From Sphingomonas melonis (GTDB taxonomy: Bacteria > Pseudomonadota > Alphaproteobacteria > Sphingomonadales > Sphingomonadaceae), in assembly GCF_013409985.1 (NCBI RefSeq), contig NZ_JACCBY010000001.1:1054001-1118000 (forward strand): a stretch of DNA of 64,000 bases, given 5' to 3'. A program made the translations under genes and the position numbers. The first letter of the stretch is position 1. Every line of letters begins with the position of its first letter. The notes beneath the pieces were generated by a model, which made no database searches, was not told the DNA's origin, and was given only the letters and a program-made list of their open reading frames with translations. This document shows positions 44,980 to 53,640 of this stretch, piece after piece.

Positions 44980-46868
44980 TGCGCGCCCGCGGGCCCGCGC
45001 GGCGGCGGTGGCGCGCGCGACCGCGCCGGCCGATGTCGCTCGGCGCCAAGCTGGTGCTGATCCTCACCCTCGTCGGCGTCGTCGGCGCGCTCGGCATCAC
45101 CGTGCTGCTCGCCGGCATCATCACCCCCAGTTTCGATGCGCTGGAGGCGAAGGCGGTGCGCGGCCATGTCGAGCGGACCCGCGCCGCGCTCGCCGATTAT
45201 GCCGCCAAGGTCGAGACCGCGGTCCGCGACTATGGCGACTGGACGCAGAGCTACGCCTATATGGCGACGCCGGCTCCCGCGAGGCGCGCGATGGCCGCGT
45301 TCGAGCGGGACGGCGTGTCGCCACTGGCGTTGCGCGACCTCGGCGTGGACGGGATCGCTTATGTCGACCTCGCCGGTCAGGTCCGCGTCGCGCGCTGGCG
45401 TGATCGCGAGACGGGCCGGCCGCGCGGCGTCATGCAGCGCGCGCTGGCGCAGTTCGCCAACCGCACCGATCTGGCGCGGATCGTCGGCCGCCGCAGTTCC
45501 GGCCATGTCTATGCGCGGCTCGGCGCCAGCGTCGCCGCGGTCGGCGTCGCGCAGGTGCGCCGCTCCGACGGCACCGGCATCCCGCGCGGCTATGTGCTGA
45601 TGGCGCGCACTCTGACCTCGCGTCAGTTGTCCGATCTGGTGCGGCTCGATGCCCGGATCGATCCGGCGCCGATCGGCACCCGCGAGCGCGTCGAGCCGGG
45701 CCGCAGCCGGATCGCGATCGCCGTGCCGATCCGCGGCGCCGACGGGGAGGGGATTGCAGCGGCTCGCTTCGCCATCACCCGCGATGCGACGCTGCTCGGC
45801 CGGCGCATGCTGCTGTTCGCTGTCGCCGGATCGACGATGCTGTTGCTGATCCTCCTCGTCGTCCTGCGCCGCGTCATCGCGCGGCTGGTGCTGGCGCCGT
45901 TGCAGCGGATCGAGCGCCATATGCAGCGGATCCGCGCCTCCGGCACGATCGCCTTGTTCGACGGCGACGGCCGCCGCGACGAATTCGGCTCGCTCGGCCG
46001 CAGCCTCAACGCGATGCTGTCACAGCTCAAGGATTTGCGCGAGCAGATCGAGGTGCAGAGCTTCGCGCTCGGCCGCAGCGAGAGCGCGGTCGCGGTGATG
46101 CACAACGTCCGCAATGCGCTGACCCCGATCAGCACGATCCTGACCCAGGGCATCGCCCAGCCGCCGCCGATCGACCGCGCCACCATCGACCGCGCCCTCG
46201 CCGAGCTGGCGCTCGATTCGCTGCCGCCCGGCCGCCGCGCCAGGCTCGCCGCCTTCGTGTCCGCGGCGCTCGCCGCCGAGATCGCCGGCCGCGAGATGAT
46301 ACGCGGCGAGCTGCGCGTCGGGCGCGAGGCGATGGCGCATGTGCTGGAGATCATCGGCCAGCAGCAGCAGCAGGCGCACGAGCGCCTCCACCTCGAACGC
46401 TGCGACCTCAGCGATATCGTCGCGCGCAACGCCGCGATCGCGCGCTATGCCGACGCCGTATCGATCGCCTTCAGCTTCCCCGCCGAGCCGCATTATGCCT
46501 TGGCCAATCGCGTGATCCTCAGCCAGGTGATCGGCAACCTCATCGGCAACGCCGCCGAGGCGGTCGCGGCGACCGGCAGCGACAGCGGCAGCATCGGCGT
46601 CTCGATCCATCAGGCCGGGGATATCGTCACGGTCCACATCCGTGACGATGGCGAGGGGTTCGATGCCGCCACCGGCGCGACGCTGTTCCAGCGCGGCTTT
46701 TCGACCCGTGCACACAAATCGGGCGGGCTCGGCCTGCACTGGTGCGCCAATTCGATGACCGCGATGGGCGGCGCGCTCCGCCTCGAGAGCGAAGGCCGCG
46801 GTCGCGGCGCAGTCGCCATCCTGACGCTCCCCGCCGCCACCCGCGACGACATCGCCCACGCGGCATAG
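44979..46868 (+). CDS. membrane sensor histidine kinase with CHASE4-like domain
   Basis: A 629-residue kinase. A basic N-terminus precedes helix 1 (about residues 24-48), then a periplasmic domain of about 220 residues with VRDYGDWTQSYAYM resembling the CHASE4 pattern, helix 2 (about 277-300), a HAMP-like region, and the H-box MHNVRNALTPISTIL with His375. This HN-type box differs from the common H-E-L-R form. The ATPase part has NLIGNAAEAVA, RDDGEGFD and SGGLGLHWCANSMTAMGG. It most likely phosphorylates the REC domain of the upstream gene, as the two are coupled (TGATG). Confidence 0.88.
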   Translation: MRARGPARRRWRARPRRPMSLGAKLVLILTLVGVVGALGITVLLAGIITPSFDALEAKAVRGHVERTRAALADYAAKVETAVRDYGDWTQSYAYMATPAPARRAMAAFERDGVSPLALRDLGVDGIAYVDLAGQVRVARWRDRETGRPRGVMQRALAQFANRTDLARIVGRRSSGHVYARLGASVAAVGVAQVRRSDGTGIPRGYVLMARTLTSRQLSDLVRLDARIDPAPIGTRERVEPGRSRIAIAVPIRGADGEGIAAARFAITRDATLLGRRMLLFAVAGSTMLLLILLVVLRRVIARLVLAPLQRIERHMQRIRASGTIALFDGDGRRDEFGSLGRSLNAMLSQLKDLREQIEVQSFALGRSESAVAVMHNVRNALTPISTILTQGIAQPPPIDRATIDRALAELALDSLPPGRRARLAAFVSAALAAEIAGREMIRGELRVGREAMAHVLEIIGQQQQQAHERLHLERCDLSDIVARNAAIARYADAVSIAFSFPAEPHYALANRVILSQVIGNLIGNAAEAVAATGSDSGSIGVSIHQAGDIVTVHIRDDGEGFDAATGATLFQRGFSTRAHKSGGLGLHWCANSMTAMGGALRLESEGRGRGAVAILTLPAATRDDIAHAA

Positions 46869-46883
46869 ACCGCAGGAGACATT

Positions 46884-46920
46884 TTCTGTTGCACGGCGGC
46901 AACGTAACAGAACGGTTACC
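46884..46920 (+). promoter_or_regulatory. cluster of inverted repeats upstream of the TonB receptor
   Basis: TTCTGTT (46884-46890) mirrors AACAGAA (46906-46912), GTTGC (46888-46892) mirrors GCAAC (46899-46903), and GTAAC (46904-46908) mirrors GTTAC (46915-46919). The combination could be the hairpin end of the kinase message or an operator for the receptor gene. A single CTGTCAT, half of a Pho box, lies at 46935-46941, without a good second half. Confidence 0.35.
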
Positions 46921-46998
46921 TCGCTGCCGCGGCTCTGTCATTCGGCCTGCCTAGCCCGCCCGCTCGGGCGCTCCCCGGGAGCGCGAGGGGGATGGGTG

Positions 46999-49560
46999 AT
47001 GGAGATTGTTGCACTGATGGCGAGCGCGTCGGCGCTTGCCCTGTTCGCCGTGCCGGCGGCGGCGCAGAACGCCGATGCGGCGGGGGCCACCGCCCCGGCC
47101 GAGGTGCAGAGCGACGCGGACATCGTCGTCGTCGGCACCGCGCAGGGCGAGAAGAAGGCAATCGAGACCAAGCGTCGCGCCGACAATTTCGTCGAGGCGC
47201 TCTATGCCAATGACGTCGGCAAATTGCCCGACCAGAATGTCGCCGAGGCGGTGCGCCGCCTGCCCGGCCTGTCGGTGGCCAACGACCAGGGCGAGGGCCG
47301 CTATGTCATCATCCGCGGCATCAACCCCAATCTCGTCAATGTCGTGCTCAACGGCCTGACGCTGCCAGCGCCCGAACCCGATGGCCGCCAGGTCAAGCTC
47401 GACGATATCCCCTCGGCGCTGATCAACTCGATCGTCGTCACCAAGTCGCTGACCGCCGATCACGACGCCAATGCGATCGGCGGCGAGGTCGACATCCGCA
47501 CGCTGACCGCGTTCGACCGCAACAAGCCGCTCTTCGCCGACGCGCGCCTCCAATATGGTGCCTATCACCTCAATGGCGGCCATCCGTGGGAGGGAGACGC
47601 GCAGGTCGGCGGCCTCTTCGGCCCCGATGGCCAGTTCGGCGCGGTGCTCTCGGTCAATTATTCCAAACGACCGATCGAATCGGAGAATTTCCAGGGCTCG
47701 ACCAAATGGGTCGCCGGCCTGCCCGACCAGCAGGGCCTGCGCGACTATAACCTGACCCGCATCCGCAAGGGCGTGGTGCTCAATCTCGACTGGCGGCCGA
47801 GCGATGCGGTGAAGCTGTTCCTGCGCGGCACGCTGTCGCGGTTCGACGACAATGAGACGCGCGACCAGTTCATCATCGACAACCAATCCGCCTTCACCAA
47901 TCAGACCGCGACCACCGGCACCTTCCGCGGCCGCGGCAGCGTCCGCGTCCGCCGCCGGCAGGAGGTCGACAATACAAAGTCGGTGCAGGGCGGCGGCAGC
48001 TTCCTGCTGGGCGGCGCGACGCTCGACCTCGCCGGCGGCTGGACCCGCGCGCAGAAGCGCGATCCGCTGCGCTCGGAGTATAATTTCCGCACCGGCGGCA
48101 GCGCGCTGACCGTCAATTACGACGTGTCCGATACGCCCTATATCTTCACGCCCACCGTCCAGCCCAACGCCAACCAGAGCGCCTACGGCCTCAACAGCGT
48201 CAATTACGACTATCGCAACGCAGTCGAGACCTTGTGGCAGGGGCGTGCCGACGTCACCGTGCCGCTCGCCTTCGGTAGCGACAGCAGCGTCAAGCTCGGC
48301 GCCAAATATCTCGACCGGCACAAGACCAACGCGCGCGACTATCTGACCTACGACCTGACGAAGGGCCGCAGCTTCACACTGGCGAACGTCTCCTATCTCG
48401 GCGACACCAGTTTCTACGACGGCGCCTATCCCTATCCGGTGCGCGTCGGCTACGACAGGGCGCAGGCGTTCCTCGCCGCCAATCCCGGCACGCTCACCGC
48501 CGATACCGGGAAGAGCCTCGCGAACAGCCTCTCCAACGACTATGACGTGCGCGAGAGCATCGCCGCGGGCTATGCGATGGCGACGCTGCATTTCGGCACG
48601 CTGACGCTGGTGCCCGGCGTCCGCGTCGAGAACACCCGCGACCACACCAAGGGCAAGCTGGTCACCGCGGCCTCGGCGCTCAATCAGGATTACAACGCCT
48701 TCGGCCGCAAGAGCTATACGGATGTCTTCCCCGGCCTCAACGCCAAATGGGAGGCGGCGGACGGCCTGATCGTCCGCGGCGCGGCGACCACTGCAATCGG
48801 CCGCCCCAATTATCCCGACCTGTCGCCCTATGTCGCGGTCGATGAGACGGCCTCGCCGAAGACGGTGACGCTCGGCAACCCCGACCTGAAACCGTATAAG
48901 GCGGTCAATCTCGACGGTGCGGTCGAATATTACCTGCCGGGGCAGGGGCTGCTTTCGCTCGGCTATTTCTACAAACATATCGACGCCCCGATCTATACCG
49001 GTACGCGCGTCAGCCAGTCGGGCACCTATGCCGGGCAGGCGCTGACCGGGGTCAACGTCGTCCAGCCGCTCAACCTTGATTCGGCGGAGGTGCAGGGTAT
49101 CGAGGCGAATGCGCAGGTCCGCTTCACCTTCCTCCCCGGCGCGCTCGACGGCTTCGGCTTTGCGGTCAATTACGCGCACATCACCGGTCACGGCCGCGGC
49201 ACCCTCCCCGGCAAGCCGGCGCGCAGCGGCGACCTGCCGCTGTTCCTGCAATCGAAGGACGTCGGCACCGCGCAGCTCTTCTACGAGAAATACGGCGTCG
49301 CGGTCCGTGCCGCCTATTCCTATCGCTCGCCCTATCTCGATACGATCGGCTCCAGCGCGGAGGCCGACCAATATACCGACAAGAACGGCCAGCTCGATCT
49401 CAACCTCAGCTACGAGGTGACGCCGCAACTCACCTTCTTCGGTCAGGCGTTAAACCTCACCGACGCGCCGTGGCGCCGCTATATCGGCAGCAAGCCGCAA
49501 TTGGTCGAGCGCGAACGCTATGGCTACAGCTTCCGCTGGGGGGCGCAGCTGCACTTCTAG
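46999..49560 (+). CDS. TonB-dependent receptor (Caulobacter type)
   Basis: An 853-residue outer-membrane protein. It has a signal peptide (MASASALALFAVPAAAQ), a TonB-box-like DADIVVVGT, a plug domain with DVGKLPDQNVAEAVRRLPGLS and YVIIRGINPNLVNVVLNGL, and a long beta-barrel whose last residue is Phe (GYSFRWGAQLHF). The LPDQNVAEA pattern is typical of the TIGR01782-type receptors of alphaproteobacteria, used for sugars and other large solutes. ATG at 46999 with GAGGGGG upstream; a GTG three bases earlier is also possible. A phytase gene follows, so phytate or a phosphorylated inositol is a plausible substrate. Confidence 0.92.
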   Translation: MEIVALMASASALALFAVPAAAQNADAAGATAPAEVQSDADIVVVGTAQGEKKAIETKRRADNFVEALYANDVGKLPDQNVAEAVRRLPGLSVANDQGEGRYVIIRGINPNLVNVVLNGLTLPAPEPDGRQVKLDDIPSALINSIVVTKSLTADHDANAIGGEVDIRTLTAFDRNKPLFADARLQYGAYHLNGGHPWEGDAQVGGLFGPDGQFGAVLSVNYSKRPIESENFQGSTKWVAGLPDQQGLRDYNLTRIRKGVVLNLDWRPSDAVKLFLRGTLSRFDDNETRDQFIIDNQSAFTNQTATTGTFRGRGSVRVRRRQEVDNTKSVQGGGSFLLGGATLDLAGGWTRAQKRDPLRSEYNFRTGGSALTVNYDVSDTPYIFTPTVQPNANQSAYGLNSVNYDYRNAVETLWQGRADVTVPLAFGSDSSVKLGAKYLDRHKTNARDYLTYDLTKGRSFTLANVSYLGDTSFYDGAYPYPVRVGYDRAQAFLAANPGTLTADTGKSLANSLSNDYDVRESIAAGYAMATLHFGTLTLVPGVRVENTRDHTKGKLVTAASALNQDYNAFGRKSYTDVFPGLNAKWEAADGLIVRGAATTAIGRPNYPDLSPYVAVDETASPKTVTLGNPDLKPYKAVNLDGAVEYYLPGQGLLSLGYFYKHIDAPIYTGTRVSQSGTYAGQALTGVNVVQPLNLDSAEVQGIEANAQVRFTFLPGALDGFGFAVNYAHITGHGRGTLPGKPARSGDLPLFLQSKDVGTAQLFYEKYGVAVRAAYSYRSPYLDTIGSSAEADQYTDKNGQLDLNLSYEVTPQLTFFGQALNLTDAPWRRYIGSKPQLVERERYGYSFRWGAQLHF

Positions 49561-49571
49561 GTCAAGCCTCA

Positions 49572-49632
49572 TTCCTCCCCTTGGCGGGGGAGGGGTTTCT
49601 CCGAAGCTGGAATGTCGATCCGGCCTGGGATT
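49572..49632. repeat. short family B remnant plus family C start
   Basis: CCTCCCCTTGGCGGGGGAGG (49573-49592) is a short family B hairpin, directly followed by GGAATGTCGATCCGGCCTGG (about 49610-49629) of family C. They lie between the TonB receptor and the phosphatase gene and could act as an mRNA hairpin between the two. Confidence 0.6.
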
Positions 49633-49708
49633 GGGGAGGTGGTGCGGTTCGGCCCGTTTGGCCCGGCATCAACGGCGGGGGCATAAGCGCCCATACGAGA
49701 GGATATCG

Positions 49709-50911
49709 ATGAAACGCCTGCTCATCGCCGCGCTGGTCGCCGGCACCGCCGCACCTGCTGCCGCGCGCGAACCGGCGATCCCCGCCGGGCTGAGGCTCGA
49801 CCGTATCGTGCTGCTGATGCGCCACGGCGTCCGGCCGCCGACCAAGTCGCCGCCGATGCCCGTCGGCACCGCCACCCAGCCGTGGCCGCAATGGCCGGTC
49901 GCGCCCGGTTATCTCACGCCGCACGGTCGCGCCGCGCTCGCGCGTGTCGCCGCTTATGATCGCGCGACCTGGACCGCGGCGGCGCTGCTGCCGCGCACGG
50001 GCTGCGCGCGGCTACGCATCGTCGCCGACAGCGACCAGCGCACGATCGAAACCGGGCGTAGCTATGCCGCCGCGCTCGCCCCCGGCTGCCCGGTGACGCT
50101 CGAACACAAGCCGCAGGATGTCGCCGATCCGCTGTTCTCGCCGATCGACGAGGGCGCGGTGCCGTTCGATGCCGAACAGGCGCGTGCCGCGGTACGCGCT
50201 GCCGCCGGTCCCGACGGTATCGCCGCCGAGGAGCGGCGCCTTGCGCCGTTGCTGGCACGGCTCGACACCATCCTGTGCGGCCGGCCCGTCCCCGGCTGCG
50301 GCGTCGCCGGCACGCCGACCGATCTGGCGCCCGCCCGTCCCGGCAAGCGGCCCAAGCTCGTCGGCGCGCTCGACCGCGCGTCGACCGCGGCGCAGATCCT
50401 GCTGCTCGAATATGCCGACGGCAAGCCGATGGCCGAAGTCGGCTGGGGGCGCGCCACCGCGGCGGACATCGCGCGCCTGTCCGAACTGCACAGCGTCGAA
50501 TTCCGCCTGCTCGCGCGCCCGCGCTATGTCGCCAAGGCCAATCTCACCCTGCTCGCGCCGGTGATCGCCGATTCGCTCGACGCGGCGGATGCTGCGGCGG
50601 TGACGATGATCTCGGGCCACGACACCAATATCGCGAGTCTCGGCGGACTGCTCGACCTGCACTGGCGCGTCCCCGGACTCGCTGCGGACGATCCCTCGCC
50701 GGGCGGCGCGATCGTCTTCGAACGGCTGCGCGATGCGGCCGGTCGCCACTATGTCCGCGCGCTCTATCGCTCGCAGAGCCTCGACCAGATCCGCAGCGCT
50801 GCGCCGCTCACCCGGCCCTATGTGGCGGTGCTGCCGATCCCCGGTTGCACGGCACGCGGCGTCGTGGGTCTGTGCACCGCGGCCGATTTCCGTGCGCGGC
50901 TGCTGCGTTGA
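49709..50911 (+). CDS. histidine-acid phosphatase (phytase-like)
   Basis: A 400-residue exported enzyme with signal peptide MKRLLIAALVAGTAAPAAA. The catalytic RHGVRPP (His39) near the N-terminus and the C-terminal MISGHDTN with the proton-donor Asp are the two hallmarks of the AppA/phytase branch of the acid phosphatase family. It hydrolyses phosphate monoesters, probably phytate. AGAGGA precedes the ATG. It lies 148 bases after the TonB receptor, same strand, which points to combined uptake and use of an organic phosphate source. Confidence 0.9.
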   Translation: MKRLLIAALVAGTAAPAAAREPAIPAGLRLDRIVLLMRHGVRPPTKSPPMPVGTATQPWPQWPVAPGYLTPHGRAALARVAAYDRATWTAAALLPRTGCARLRIVADSDQRTIETGRSYAAALAPGCPVTLEHKPQDVADPLFSPIDEGAVPFDAEQARAAVRAAAGPDGIAAEERRLAPLLARLDTILCGRPVPGCGVAGTPTDLAPARPGKRPKLVGALDRASTAAQILLLEYADGKPMAEVGWGRATAADIARLSELHSVEFRLLARPRYVAKANLTLLAPVIADSLDAADAAAVTMISGHDTNIASLGGLLDLHWRVPGLAADDPSPGGAIVFERLRDAAGRHYVRALYRSQSLDQIRSAAPLTRPYVAVLPIPGCTARGVVGLCTAADFRARLLR

Positions 50912-51031
50912 CGTTGCAGGCTCGAATGTTCGGAACGTGATCCCGGCCGCGCGCAGGGACATGTCCCGCGCGATACACCCCCGCGTCCTCCCATACCTCT
51001 TCGCATCTGAGGCGCGTGAAACGCCGCTGGT

Positions 51032-51325
51032 TCAGTGCGGCAGCGTGGCGAGAAAGCGCCTCAGCAGCCCGGTTGCGCGCAGCGCCGGCAGATAGGCCGC
51101 CGACTCGCACGACGCCCGGCTCCGCTCGATGCGATCGCAGCGCGCGATGCCGCCGCCGGCCGAGCGCGGCAGCGCCCGGTCTAGCCGGCGCCGCTCGGCG
51201 GCGGGCAAAGCGTCGCGGAAGGCGTCGAGCCGCTGCAATCGATCGTCGGGCGGCAACGCGGCGAAGCGGGTGGGAAGCGCCGGCACCGCCGACGTCGCAA
51301 GCAACAGGGACCACAGAACAGCCAT
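51032..51325 (-). CDS. small exported protein, unknown function
   Basis: A 97-residue protein starting MAVLWSLLLATSAVPALPTRF, a signal peptide. The mature part is Arg/Ala-rich with DDRLQRLDAFRDALPAAERRRLDRAL (helical) and a pair of cysteines (ARCDRIERSRASCES). This resembles small periplasmic helical proteins with LxxTQ-like spacing only faintly; no family is claimed. ATG at 51325 has GGAGG five bases upstream; the longer frame from 51337 has none. Confidence 0.65.
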   Translation of the reverse strand: MAVLWSLLLATSAVPALPTRFAALPPDDRLQRLDAFRDALPAAERRRLDRALPRSAGGGIARCDRIERSRASCESAAYLPALRATGLLRRFLATLPH

Positions 51326-51385
51326 GCCAGCCTCCATGTTCGCTCCCGGACGGTCATCCTAGCACGATCCGGGGCGGCGAACAGG

Positions 51386-53341
51386 TCAGCCGCCGGCGCC
51401 GCCCGCCGGGGCGGTCGCGATCAGCCCCGGCGCAGCGGCGATGAACCGGTCGAGCACGCCGTCGGCGATCTTGATCGGCCCGTCGAAGCGCGTCGCGCCG
51501 GGAATCGACGGGATCGCCGCCGCCTCTGCCGCCAGCCGCCGGGCGTCGGCGAAATAGCGCGTCGCCGCACCGCTGCCGCGATTCGCGGCGTCGAGCCCCG
51601 CGGCGGTCAGTTGCAGCGCGCGGCCCCAGCGGTGCAGCGCGTCGAGCCACGGCCGCGCCTGTGCGGCGAAGGCGGGATCGACCGTGCCCGAGCGGATGAT
51701 GTCGGCGGCACCGGCCAGCGCGTCGGCACGCTGCGCCAGATCGGCGATTGCCGTCTGCCGCGCCGCGGTGTCGCCATCGGCGAGCGCCTCGCGGACTCCG
51801 TCGAGCAGCGCCTTGAGCTGCGGCGCCTGCGGTTGCCAGGGCTGGCTGCCGAAAGTCGGCGCCATATGCTGCGTGTCGAAGAACAGCAGCAGCGCGGCGG
51901 TCGCCTGCGCGTCGCCGCCGGCCAGTTCGCGCGCGGCGGCATGCCAGGTCAGCGTGGCGTCATAGTCCTTGTCGTTCCACGCGAAGGCGGCGACGCCGGT
52001 CACCGCGACGCGGCTCGGCGCCTCCTGGTTCATCGGGTTGGACAGGATGCCGGTCAGTTCGGACGACAGCCCCGCCTCCCGCCGGTCATAGGGGGCGAGC
52101 AGCAGCCGGCCGGTCGTCTGGGCATAATCGTTGACCGGATAATTGTCCCACAGCAGCGTCTTGCGGCCGAACGCCTTGGTCGCCGCCTTGGCGTCGGGGA
52201 TCGAGATCGCGGGCGGCACCACGTCGGTGCCGGTCCATTGCACGACGATGCGCGGGTCGAGGTGCTGGCGCAGCGCCGCCTTGTACGGCGTCTCCTTGGC
52301 GTCGTAATATTCGGTCGGCACCATGATCAGCGGCCGCGCCTTGGGGTCCTTGGCGGTCAGGTCCTTCTGCACGATGTTGAGCAGTTGCGACTGGGCGACC
52401 CCCGCCGCCTGCGCACCCGATGGACCGAAGGCGGCGGTGTCGCGCGCGCAATTCCACTTGGTATATTCGATGTCGTCGAGCGCGACGTAGAAGCTGTCGA
52501 TGCCGATCGCGCGCAACGCGTCGAACTTGCGCTCCAGCGCCGCGGCGTCGGCGGGATCGGAGAAGCAGACCGTCGGCCCCGGCGAGATCGCATAGACGAA
52601 GTCGACGTGGTTGCGCCGCGCCGTCGCCGCCAGCGTACCGAGCGCGGTCAGCGTCTCCGCCGGATAAGGCTCGCGCCAGCGCGCCCGTGCGAACGGATCG
52701 TCCTTGGGGCTGTAGACATAGGTGTTCGCCTTGACGCTGGCGAGGAAGGCGAGATGCTTGGTGCGCTCGGCCATCGACCAGGGGGCGCCGTAGAAGCCCT
52801 CGATCGTGCCGCGGATCGGCATCGCCGGGTGATCCTGGATGACCAGCGCCGGCAGGATCGGCCGCTGCGCGAGCTGGCGGAAGGTCTGCGCGGCGTGGAA
52901 CAGGCCGTCGGCGTCATGGCCGGCCAGCGTGATCAGGCTGCCCTTGCCGCGGGCGAGGCTGGCGATGGTATAGCCCTCGGCATGGTCGTCGAGCGTCGTG
53001 CCGCTGCGCGCCAGTGCATCGCGGATGACGCCGGCCTCGCCGGTGCCGATCACGACATGGGGGCGGTCCGGCGTCGCCGGCACGGAGCGGGCGCTGGTGA
53101 TCGTCGTGACGCCGGCGGCACTCAGGCTGCTGCGCACCAGCGCGACCGTCTCGTCCTGCGTCCCGGGGGCGACGACCAGCACCACCGAATCGCCCAGCGG
53201 CACCGCGCCGCTGCCGAGCGCGACGGAGGCCGGCGTGGGGAAGATCGCGGGCAGCGTCACCGGCTCGGCCATCGCCGCGGTGCCGAGCCCGGCCAGTGTC
53301 GCCGCGGCGAACATGCCGATCGTGCCCCTGCGTCGCGTCAT
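51386..53341 (-). CDS. GH84 family beta-N-acetylglucosaminidase (hyaluronidase/O-GlcNAcase-like)
   Basis: A 651-residue exported glycosidase with signal peptide (about residues 1-25). The N-terminal region, residues 26-165, resembles the hexosaminidase domain-2 fold (HDADGLFHAAQTFRQL). The catalytic barrel starts RGTIEGFYGAPWSMAERTKHL and contains YVYSPKDDPFARARWREPY and the catalytic Asp pair in YVALDDIEYTKWN, as in GH84. A long helical C-terminus follows. The enzyme would remove N-acetylglucosamine from glycans or glycoproteins. It is divergent from the threonine aldolase gene. Confidence 0.93.
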   Translation of the reverse strand: MTRRRGTIGMFAAATLAGLGTAAMAEPVTLPAIFPTPASVALGSGAVPLGDSVVLVVAPGTQDETVALVRSSLSAAGVTTITSARSVPATPDRPHVVIGTGEAGVIRDALARSGTTLDDHAEGYTIASLARGKGSLITLAGHDADGLFHAAQTFRQLAQRPILPALVIQDHPAMPIRGTIEGFYGAPWSMAERTKHLAFLASVKANTYVYSPKDDPFARARWREPYPAETLTALGTLAATARRNHVDFVYAISPGPTVCFSDPADAAALERKFDALRAIGIDSFYVALDDIEYTKWNCARDTAAFGPSGAQAAGVAQSQLLNIVQKDLTAKDPKARPLIMVPTEYYDAKETPYKAALRQHLDPRIVVQWTGTDVVPPAISIPDAKAATKAFGRKTLLWDNYPVNDYAQTTGRLLLAPYDRREAGLSSELTGILSNPMNQEAPSRVAVTGVAAFAWNDKDYDATLTWHAAARELAGGDAQATAALLLFFDTQHMAPTFGSQPWQPQAPQLKALLDGVREALADGDTAARQTAIADLAQRADALAGAADIIRSGTVDPAFAAQARPWLDALHRWGRALQLTAAGLDAANRGSGAATRYFADARRLAAEAAAIPSIPGATRFDGPIKIADGVLDRFIAAAPGLIATAPAGGAGG

Positions 53342-53449
53342 CCTGTGTCTCCGGTATCCAATTGGTATTACGCAGGCTTAGGCAGATGTCCGGACGACGG
53401 CAAGCCGCGCGCCGGGGTGTCGTGCCGCGCGCAAGGGTTCGTCACCCTC

Positions 53450-53478
53450 TTGATCGTATACGCAAGCGCCGCTAAGCG
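53450..53478 (+). promoter_or_regulatory. possible promoter for the threonine aldolase leader
   Basis: TTGATC (53450-53455) and TAAGCG (53473-53478) are 17 bases apart; the -10 is weak. If used, the RNA would start at about 53484, at the left arm of the structured leader described next. CTCTTGAT (53447-53454) is also a perfect mirror of ATCAAGAG at 53488-53495. Confidence 0.3.
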
Positions 53479-53482
53479 CGGC

Positions 53483-53600
53483 GCAGCATCAAGAGTCGGG
53501 ACGACGCCCGACACCAACCTGCTCCCGAGCAAGGTGGTGCCTCCATGACAGTGGAGGGATGTGGCCGGACCGGCAACCAACGGGATCACGCCACATGTCG
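53483..53600 (+). ncRNA. structured 5' leader resembling a SAM-I-like riboswitch
   Basis: The leader has an order reminiscent of the S-box: a short P1 (GCAGCATC at 53483-53490 with GATGTGGC at 53558-53565, one mismatch and one wobble), ATCAAGAG (53488-53495), a small hairpin TCGGG/CCCGA, then CAACCTGCTC...GAGCAAGGTGGTGCC, and CCTCCA/TGGAGG. Past P1, ATGTGGC (53559-53565) can instead pair with GCCACAT (53590-53596), a possible switch hairpin. P2 lacks the kink-turn and pseudoknot loop of standard S-boxes, so class and ligand are unproved. Confidence 0.35.
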
Positions 53601-53640
53601 TTCTGTCTCTGGTGCAGGGAACCGGAACAAGGACAGTGAC

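Noticed and set aside
46951..49428. Long minus-strand frame opposite the TonB receptor
   Set aside because: Same reason: shadow of a conserved gene, no recognisable motifs.
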